A DNA stretch of 48,500 bases from the NCBI GenBank assembly GCA_012295275.1, contig CM022679.1, positions 30,819,154 through 30,867,653 of the forward strand, in the 5' to 3' direction. The first letter of the stretch is position 1. Each line of letters begins with the position of its first letter. This DNA is from Chrysomallon squamiferum (taxonomy: Eukaryota > Mollusca > Gastropoda > Neomphalida > Peltospiridae). A program made the translations under genes and the position numbers. The notes beneath the pieces are model-generated. The model saw only the letters and a list, made by a program, of their open reading frames with translations, was not told the DNA's origin and ran no database searches. Below are positions 39,784 through 48,500 of this stretch, piece after piece.

Positions 39784-41871
39784 AACAAGAAGCTGAGATG
39801 GAAACAAAAAGTCTTTATTTAAACTGGACGTGAATTTCAAGTTTTTGTAACATCAAGTTTTACTGGTCTGTAAATAAAAACTTTAGGGACAATTGAATCG
39901 GGTGTGTGAAGACTTTCTGGTCAAAAGTCAAAAGTTTTACTCAGATGAAAAAAACACAAGTACCAACTGTTTCTTGATTTGTACCAAATTTTCCCCAGTG
40001 TTTTGTCATCATGTGTCAGGGCAGTTGTCTCCCCTGACTGGTTTCTTCGTGGACAAATATGTGCAAGTTTCTGTCACTGCGATCAGGATGAGTACTGAAT
40101 AAGTGAGTAACAGTGAGCATCTTGCCACTAGGATATGGTGAGTACTTAACAGTTAGGATGTTGTGAGCATAATATCTATAAGAACTCACTGAATGCAATA
40201 ACTATATGCTAATTATGATAAAATGAGGACTTTCTTACCAGAATATAGCGATTTTTTTTATCACTAAGGATATAGTAAGTATGGTACCACTAGGATATAC
40301 AGTGGCTACTGTCTCACTTGGGATACTGTAAGTATTGCATTTCTAGGATACTGTGGATACAAATAATGACTGATACACTAGGATATAATAAGTACTGCAT
40401 CACCAAAATACAATAGATACTACATCACAAGGACACAGTAGATACTAGGATACAATGAGTTCTAATATATACTAAGACAAAATAGGGTACTTTTGGAGAT
40501 ACTGGATACTACATCACAAAGGATACAGTGGGTTCTGCAATCAGTAGGATTATGGAGGGTACTGCATAACTAGGATACAGCAGATACTAAATCTCTTGAA
40601 TACAGTGAATACTGCATCACTATGAATATAATAAATATTCTTTCAGAAACATTTCACACCACTGCTACATTTCTACTCACTTCGCAAACAACTTCAGATC
40701 CTCCACATTCCTAGCGGCAGGACACTTCAAGATGGCCGCCTTGATGTTGGGCGCCAGGCTGTTGAGCAGCGAGTCCTGCAGTCGCCACTGCGCCTTCGTC
40801 TCCTCGGTGATGACGGTGCCATCGCTGGCCATCTCGCCCACAGACGGCGACTTCGACAACATGTTGAGCTGAGCTGACGGACCAAGACTCTCATCACTGT
40901 TCACTGTAATAGTCATAATAGTATAGTAATAGTAGTAGTAATAGTAAAAGTAGTATTAGTAGTAGTAATAATAATAATAACAGTAATAGTAATAATAATA
41001 TTAATAATAATAATAATAATAATAGTAATAGTAATAATATTAATAATAATAATAATAATAATAGTAATAGTAATAATATTAATAATAATAATAATAGTAA
41101 TAGTAATAATAATAATAGTAATTATAATATAATAATAATAATAAAAAAAATAATAATTGTTTAATATTTATTTATTTTTGTATATATTTGTCACCTTTTA
41201 ATTTATTTATTTAATAAGTTTGGTTTTTTTTTAATTATTATTTGTACTTATCTTTTTACAGTTTATTTACTACTACTGAAATTATTATTATCATCAAAGG
41301 TCTCATGGAGAGTTTCAAATACATTTATTCATTATCATTTTATATATGTTTGTGTGTGTATATATATATATATTATCATTATTTATTTATTTATTTATTT
41401 ATTTTTTTATTTGTTTGTTTGTTTTGTTTGTTTGTTTTTTTTATTTGTTTGTTTGTTTGTTTGTTTAGAACATTTCTTGCTCTCACCAGAGGCAGCATCT
41501 GAGATACTGGACGTCTGCTGAACTCCAGCCTCGTCCATCAACACAGACACGGACGGTTCCTCGACGATGTTGATGTCTGGCTTCACCTTCTTCATGCCTG
41601 CTGCAGGTGCCGTCAATTCTGGTGTTGTAGGAACCAGGAAGATGTAGGTGTGCAGCTGTAGCAGAAGGCGATGCTGTAGCATCCACACAACCAACTGGAC
41701 TCTCTGAGCCTGAACAAATATTTCAAATTTGATTTAAAAAAACGGAATCATTAATACATGCTATGCTTTTATTATCATTGCTATCATTATTAACAGTAGT
41801 AGTAATAACAACAATAATACAGCTATACAAATATTAATACTGCTGTTGTTGTTACTAATACCACTAATACA

Positions 41872-41905
<34 letters not shown>

Positions 41906-43178
41906 TTGCTGTTGTTGTTGATGTTACTTCTAAAACTATTACTACAGCTACTATTACAAGAAGCACTAGTACTACAAATATTATTACTGTTTAAGTTTTG
42001 CTGCTACTATTACTACTGCTACTACAACTACTGCTACTACAACTACTACTATAAGAATTACTAGTAATGCAGTTTACTATAATTATCATTACTACTGTGT
42101 TACTGCTACTACTGCTATTGCTATTACTACTGTTACTACAGCTATTACAAGAAGAACTACTACTACAAATATTATTATTACTGTTTAAGTTTTGCTGCTA
42201 CTACAAGAATTACTACTAATACAATTTACTATATCATTACTACTATGTTGCTGCTACTAGTGCTATTGCTGTTGCTACTGTTACTACTACAAATATTATT
42301 ACTAATATTGCTTCTACTACTGCTATAAGAACTACTACTACAATGACTACAGATATGATTACTACTACTGATGTTTTTATTACAATTACAGGCCTTACTA
42401 TTACTACTACTACTATCACTACTACTACTACTACTATTATTACTTCTGCTGCTACTATAGGCTAAGAATCCTCTTTTTTTTCAAAAAACACCTGGATTTC
42501 AGAATATTACAAAATCTAAGTCTTAATACAAATTCTGTTTATACAGGTACTGGACCAATTATCTGGCATCCTGAAATCTGAAAAGATCAGAAAACCGGAA
42601 GTTTTTTCCAGATGCTATTTTCATAGTTCATGCACGTGTGTTGTCCTCACCACACCTGAACTACTCTTTCAAGCCTTGTGGCATTCATTCACTCGCCGCA
42701 TTGTTTACGTGTCAAGTCACCACAGTTGTGTATTGTCAGTTATTTATGTTTTTGATTTTAAAATGTTTATTCCTAATTATTTATATATTTAGTGGCCTTG
42801 GTAGCAGAAAACCAGAAAATCCAGAAATCCATAATGCTTCAGGCTTCAAGGAGTCTGGATAATTGGTTCCATGCCTGTATTTCACATACAGCTTATACCA
42901 GATAGTGTTCAGGATGATTTTTATAAATATTTTTTAAGAATTTAATGCATGAAGTAAAGTTAGTGAAAGCAAAACAATCCAAAAACTATTGCTGGTACTA
43001 TCAATATCACTACTACCACTACTTCTACTACTACTACTACCACATGAAAATAAGTTCAGCATATTATAATTATTAGTATTTTTATCAGCATTATAATAAC
43101 TAATTTATTATCATAATCATTTTCAGTAATCAGTAAAAAGAAGAAATATGGCTTTAGAAAGATTGAAAAAATAATAAT

Positions 43179-43216
<38 letters not shown>

Positions 43217-46200
43217 TAAATGAAGTGAAAGCAGGCTAATTAAGATTGTACTGTTACCTTAATTAGGCATTAAGAAAGTCATTATATATATAATTTTATT
43301 TTGATAAAGTTCTTGCTATGGTATGATTAAACAAGGTAAATAAATTTTATACATTATTAAATGACTGGTTTTTTTTTTTTTTTTTATTTACTGAGAAATG
43401 CAATTTATAATAATGTGTACAGTTTAGTATTTTTGAAAAATGTCCTGACAGCCATGATGTATCTTTGTGTTGTGTTTTTTGCCGATGTAGTAGTCATGGA
43501 TGTTTACAACACCTTCTCACCTGGTGGTCAGGTCGCTGAGGTACATTTCTGTTTTCTCGCAGGTAACTAGGCAATGAGAACTCTGCCATTTCTACATGCA
43601 GGGATCTGCCAGGAAAATGATTCGTAAACTCTTCAACAAGCGGAGAATTTCTGAAAATAATTATTAATTATTTTATTATTATTATTATTATTTCATACTG
43701 ATCAGTGAAAAGACATGAATTAATAAATTACAATATGTTTCATCTTGGTTTTTAATTTATTTCCTTTTGCTACCATTTCATTGTTATTTTCAAATTTTAA
43801 CTAATAAAAACAAACTGCAGTTATAATTTTTTTATCTATTTAGCAGCAAACGAAATCTTATATGTGCCATCCCATAAGCAGTGTAATACTTAAAATGCTT
43901 TTGTTCCTTCGTTAACAAAACTTATTTTACATCATTTACCAAGACATTAACTAAAATCCCAATTTTATCAAAATTTCTAATACACTTTAACAACAACTTC
44001 CCTGTGATAGTTTTTTTTTATATGCTTCTTTTGCATCTGTGTTTTTGATTAGAAAGCTGTATTCACAGATCTGCAAACTTACTTACACTAGGGTGTTGGC
44101 CTGTGGGGAGAGGACGTAGACGTTTGTTTCACACAGGGGGTAGATCACAGTGGCCTTCGCCCAGTACACTAGATGACAGACCAGCTGAAACACCTGAGTT
44201 ATTTGTTAGTAAACAATAAGATCAACAAAAATAAATAAATAAATAAATAAGAAATCTGTGTGTGTGTGTGTGTGCATGTGTAATTGTGATTTTTAATTCC
44301 CATTTTAAAATGTTTTTCAATACAATGATTTTTTGTTTAAAATGTCAGTTTAATCCAGACAGTGAACAGCTGGTAGTTTTGCTTGTAATGACGAACTGTC
44401 TGGCATAACATGTTTGACATGTTACGCAGGTTAACTCCCCTGTTCTGTTTGAAAATAAGCTGTCATCGTCATGGTGACCACTACTTGTTTTTGCAAGAAG
44501 TTTATCAAAACAAATACGTCAGTGTATTTTTAATCAAGGTTGAGAATAAAAACCATAACTATATAAATGGGATAAACCTTGTTATTTTGTTTGTTAAGAT
44601 TACATTTTCATACATACATACATACATACACACACACACATACATACATATACACTGAGTGAAATCAAATTTTAGAACATTCAAGAACATTTAGTAAAAA
44701 GTGGATGGTGCAATTGCTTGTAAATAAAAATTATTTACTTGTCAGATTCAATGGTTTATTTAAAAAAAAAAGTAACTGGTGTACTCAAACTTTAAAAAAA
44801 TAACTAGTAAATTCAAACTCTGTTTGCAATGCATCTCACCCAAGCGTATCCTCATACTACACTCTTTTCTTGCCCACATTCAAAATGCTAAACCTTTCAA
44901 GCAAATATCACAAATTTGCACCCTTTCATGCATGTCATCTTTTGCTGACCAATCTTTCAACAAGCAAACTCATGCCAAAACTTGCAGTTTTCATGTCGGC
45001 AAGGATGGTTCAAAAATATTCCAACATGTGCGAATTTAAAAATTCAGAATGAATTTCTGCTCAAGTAATAATGTCAAGAAGTAAATAAAAAGTAAACAAT
45101 CCCTAATTGTCATTCAGTCTTGAACAAATCAACAGGAAATGTTGTGGTTTTTTTTGTAATTTGCCTATAATTTGACCTTTCAGCCATTTGGTTTACGACA
45201 CATACAATTCAGTGACTTTTTTTTCATGTAAAAATTAGTTATTCCTGTTTGACACAAAGCCACTAAAATATATTATACAAATTGTTAGTAGAGCTGCATA
45301 AAAGTTCATCATAATCAGATTCAAGAATATCTGGTTCAAATTCAAAAACATCGGTTAATTTTAAGAACATTTGACAACATCCACGTCAAAACCAGTCAAG
45401 AACACCTAATCAAGATCAAGAACATTCTAGAACATCCAGACTAGTTCAAGAACATTTAAGAAAAAAGAATACACATGAACATTCAAGGTACAATAATGGA
45501 AAACCTTTGATGTCCTGTGCAAAACCTGACTACAAAATATTCTTTACTTTGTGTATTGCTGGAAGCAGTTTCTGTTATCCATTTACCTTATTTCAGCTGG
45601 AGCAGGAAAGTTGCATTGTTAAATTTTGGTCCATCATAACAGTGAAAAAAATAAAATAAAATAACTAAATAAAAAAAATAAAAAAATAGTGGCCAACTTA
45701 TTGAAGAAATACTAACCTGAGAAACAAAAAAAAAAATTACACCAAAAACAAATGGCTGACTTATTGAAGAAATACTAGCCTGTGATAGGTTGAGATCAGC
45801 ATCCAGTGATAAAGTCTGTAAGTTTTTCACTGGACTGGTCATTTTGATCAGTCTGGTTAGGGTAGGGGTGCAGTCGATAGGCAGAGAGTTCAAAATTGTC
45901 TCCTTCTCAACCATCAGCAAGACTCCATGATACGGTCTGAAATATTATTGTTAAGAAATATAGTACATCACTTTTACTTGTTAAAATGCTTAATAATAAT
46001 GATTATAATAATAATGACAATAATGGCAATAATAATAATAATGATAGTAATAAAAATAATAATAATAACAGTAATAAAACAGTAATAATAAAAAAAGTAA
46101 TAATTATAATAATAATGACAACAACAACAATGATAGTAATAAAACAGTAATAATAATAGTAATAATAATAATATTAATAATGATGATAGTAATAATAACA

Positions 46201-46719
46201 ATAATATTTTTAGGTGTTAAAATATTACAATATTATAAAGAGATATAAATATATACTTAGTATAATTTTAAGTAGTTTTTGTCTAGATATTTTAACATGT
46301 ATTAAAACAAAATAATGTGTTTGCATGTGTCTGTGTTTTTAAACCTGTACTAATGTATGTGTGAGTAGATGTTTGTGACTGTGTGTGCATCTATACATGT
46401 ATGCGTGTGTCTGTGTGTGTTTGTGTGTAAGTGTGAGTATGTGTGCATTTTGATTTGCATGATCACATGTGTGTGTATTTATCTGCACATGGGTGTTTGG
46501 GTGTTTGTGTGCATGTATGTCTGTGGTTCGTGTATATATATATATATATATATATGTAAACCTGTGTTTGTTTATAAATTTGGTAGTGAAACCAAATTTA
46601 CCTTAAAGCTGCAAGACACTTGTGAATCACCTCTGGCTAAAAGTATAATAATATACATACACAAACCCATCAACATTATATCCTTACTACAAATACATAT
46701 GTAAAACATTCATATACAC

Positions 46720-46785
<66 letters not shown>

Positions 46786-48311
46786 CACAAAAAAGTATAA
46801 TAAATATATAAGTCCATATAGGTAGGTAGGTAGGTAGGTATGTAGGTATGTATGTATGTATGTATGTATGTATGTATGTATGTATGTATGTATGTATGTA
46901 TGTATGTATACATAATTAAAATGAAAAAGTGAAGAACAATACTTATAAAACCAGTGTTTAGGATGCTTAATTTTTCTTGATTTCTGATCTTGGTCTTAAC
47001 AGATATTTGAAACACAAAATAAACAACGAAAACTAAAGAATGAACTTTATTTAATAGATACAAATTAGTACAATGTTCTGTTAATTCTGGATTTCTGAAA
47101 GCTAAGTAAATGGTCTGATACCTGCACAGGTTGTGAATCCATTATCCAAAAAGCTTGAGAGTAGAAGTGTTTCATATTTTGGAATATTTTGGATTTTGAA
47201 ATATAAGAGATAGCATGGGAATAGAATGTATTTGTCTAACATAAATTCCATTTATTTTTATACAGTAGTGTGGAGGATTTTAAAATAATATTTTTAATAA
47301 TGTTGTGCTCAAAATGTTTCATTCACTCAGAAAAAGTTTTGGATTTTTGAATTTTGGATAAGGTATCCTCAACCTGTGCTTTTCAAACATAAACAATTAA
47401 TATGTTGTATAGATACAGATTATAAACAGACTAACCTCAATGTGGAGTATTTTTGTACCCACTGATATTGTGTGAATCTTGTGCGGAAGGCAGAAGTTAA
47501 TTTCTATCCATTTGTTCATGTGAAACTGCACTATGCCTGTTGCAAGAACACTGAAACACAGATTACCAAAAAATATTTTCAACTGAAGCTGAATGTTCTA
47601 CTGATCTGGTTACAAATTCAATATAATAAAAATCTATAATGTTCTCATACTCATCGTAAACCTTCTTTAATTCCTGTGCCAACAAACTCCTTTCCAGAAT
47701 AATTTTGTAAGGAGAAACCATGGAGTCTGAAAAACAGAAAATATTTTTATAATTCATCATACTGTCAGAAAAAAATTCATTTATAAAGAAGAGAGTACAA
47801 TGTCAAAATAATTACCACTAAAACATAGACAAAACAGAAACAATAAAAGTATTACTATTTCTAATAATACTGAGACCAACATCATTGACATTACAACTGT
47901 CACCATATTAAATTATTAATATATACTATATTACAATACTAATACTACAACCAGTTATATTACTACTACTACTGTTACTACTTCTACTACATCTATTACT
48001 ATTACTACTACAACTTCTATTAAAACTACCAGTTCGATTATTCCTTCTAGTCTTGTATTACTACAACTACTTCTACTACTGCAACTAGTACATTTTTCCT
48101 AAGATAGGAGTCCACAAAATGTTTATTGAGTGATAACTCTTCCTGGAATTGAAATCATAAACATTTTTGTCGACCCCTCTCATTTCTTCTGTTTAATTAA
48201 CAATGATGAAAAAAGAATAATAAAAACTAAAAAAATAAAACTAACATTATTATTTTATTGACTCTTCAGTGTACCTGAAGGGTGGAATGTCTTGAGATAA
48301 TCTTTCAGAAT
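39545..48311 (-). CDS. NPRL3: NPRL3, GATOR1 complex subunit (C-terminal part, partial)
   Basis: Exons, 5' to 3' on minus: 48311-48275 (weak), 47726-47651, 47550-about 47428, 45936-45780 (or 45717), 44184-44087, 43650-43521, 41709-41487, 40903-40681, 39701-39545 with stop TGA at 39545-39547. Phases agree throughout; about 407 residues. It matches remembered human NPRL3 block by block: [87 protein letters not shown], and the [15 protein letters not shown] end. NPRL3 pairs with NPRL2 and DEPDC5 in GATOR1, the GTPase activator for RagA/B that restrains mTORC1 at lysosomes when amino acids are low. The longin-type N-terminal part lies beyond 48500. The middle exon 41709-41487 is serine/acid-rich and poorly conserved, as in other animals. 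Very secure identification; two boundaries uncertain (see findings). Confidence 0.95.
39750..39779. repeat. (GT)n microsatellite
   Basis: About 15 GT units lie 50 nt upstream (minus sense) of the last NPRL3 exon. Confidence 0.9.
40083..40640. repeat. Degenerate minisatellite in an NPRL3 intron
   Basis: Variants of CACTAGGATACAGTGGATACTG (unit about 24-28 nt) recur about twenty times with heavy divergence, ending about 40 nt short of exon 40681-40903. Confidence 0.8.
40915..41155. repeat. (TAA/TAG)n array with a 60-bp higher-order period
   Basis: Trinucleotides AAT/AGT begin right at the acceptor side of exon 40681-40903. A block TAGTAATAGTAATAATATTA repeats with a period of about 45-60 nt. 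Confidence 0.85.
41820..42470. repeat. (TAC)n composite array with a higher-order duplication
   Basis: TAC/ACT/TGC trinucleotides. A block containing ATTACTGTTTAAGTTTTGCT occurs near 41982 and again near 42176, so about 190 bp has been duplicated. Confidence 0.85.
42544..42877. mobile_element. MITE, same family, copy 2, with TA target duplication
   Basis: The element begins CAGGTACTGGACCAATTATC and ends ...ATAATTGGTTCCATGCCTG, flanked by TA on both sides. The core shares GAACTACTCTTTCAAGC and GGCATTCATTCACTCG with copy 1. At 334 bp it is longer by an inner segment near 42570-42650. It lies in an NPRL3 intron. Confidence 0.88.
43190..43216. repeat. (TA)n microsatellite
   Basis: A short CATA/TA array lies in an NPRL3 intron. 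Confidence 0.85.
45280..45490. repeat. Imperfect AAGAACATT-type repeat
   Basis: The motif CAAGAACAT(T/C)(T/C) recurs about nine times at irregular spacing. A few copies occur earlier, at about 44676-44700. Confidence 0.6.
45690..45782 (-). repeat. Tandem duplication of an NPRL3 donor site
   Basis: The 30-nt segments 45753-45782 and 45690-45719 agree at 27 positions and lie 63 nt apart. On minus each contains CAG followed by G(C/T)TAGTATTTCTTCAA. The first copy has GC, the second GT, at the donor dinucleotide. Confidence 0.9.
45985..46205. repeat. (AAT)n composite array
   Basis: AAT/AAC/AGT trinucleotides lie just 5' (minus sense) of exon 45936-45780. Confidence 0.9.
46730..46912. repeat. 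(TAA)n and (GTAG/GTAT)n arrays
   Basis: About 19 TAA units (46726-46783) are followed by GTAG then GTAT units (46820-46910). Confidence 0.95.
47127..47376. mobile_element. Tigger/pogo-like MITE, older copy of a related family
   Basis: The ends CAGGTTGTGAATCCATTATCC and the inverse of GGATAAGGTATCCTCAACCTG form imperfect inverted repeats (extended outward by GCA/TGC). Inside, AGAAGTGTTTCATATTTTGG and repeated TTTTGGATTTTG resemble the well-known Tigger-type core of vertebrates. No transposase is present. It lies in an NPRL3 intron. Confidence 0.75.
47940..48085. repeat. (TAC/TTC)n imperfect array
   Basis: ACT/TAC/TTC trinucleotides lie in an NPRL3 intron upstream of exon 47726-47651. Confidence 0.85.
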
Positions 48312-48500
48312 CTTATTAATGTTAAGGTTGTAAATTGGTGAGTTTTAGAACCCTCTTCTACACTCAGATTTACTTCTTAACTTTGTTTTAAAAAAACAAA
48401 AAAATGTATTTTGCATGTCTGCAAGAAACATCCAGTCACAGAGAAAACCCTGGCAATGCAAGTAAAACTGTTTTTCAAAAATGATGACATTAATTAACAT

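Noticed and set aside
46598-46625. 7-nt micro-exon candidate (CAG|CTTTAAG|GTAAAT on minus) to fill the NPRL3 gap
   Set aside because: After the phase-0 donor it would read CTT TAA, a stop; after other donors the phase does not fit.

Overview
The window is animal nuclear DNA: AT-rich, very rich in microsatellites, with short introns (mostly 0.2-1 kb, GT-AG) and no prokaryotic features. The best guess is a mollusc, probably a gastropod or bivalve. The reason is the central gene, a GPCR with LDL-receptor class A modules, leucine-rich repeats and seven transmembrane segments, of the type first described in the snail Lymnaea as GRL101. The compact introns argue against a cephalopod. I had no database access, so names rest on remembered family sequences and on splice-phase bookkeeping done by hand. 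Layout: (1) 364-16551, plus strand: the last 28 exons of a large all-helical ARM/HEAT-type protein, about 1,090 residues, entering from the left edge; best candidate meiosis inhibitor 1 (MEI1). (2) 16552-22340: intergenic, with a decayed LINE 3' end, a pair of dispersed repeat copies, two 40-bp-class tandem arrays, and the upstream region of the next gene. (3) 22341-37518, plus strand: a complete 19-exon receptor gene, 1,386 residues. Its order is signal anchor/signal peptide, vWA-like domain without a MIDAS, C-type lectin domain with QPD, six LDLa modules with one odd cysteine-poor segment among them, LRRs, rhodopsin-type 7TM, and a 120-residue cytosolic tail. It is the most interesting object here. 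(4) 37519-39544: convergent intergenic space with poly(A) signals for both neighbours and a TA-flanked pogo/Tigger-like MITE. (5) 39545 to the right edge, minus strand: the C-terminal two thirds of NPRL3, a subunit of GATOR1, which restrains mTORC1; its N-terminus lies beyond the window. A second and a third MITE sit at 42544-42877 and 47127-47376. The three genes have no evident shared pathway (meiotic recombination, peptide-hormone-type signalling, nutrient sensing); this looks like ordinary neighbourhood. A structural theme crosses all three: at six exon-intron boundaries the splice site with its flanking sequence has been tandemly duplicated inside the adjoining intron, sometimes leaving intact second donors or acceptors.
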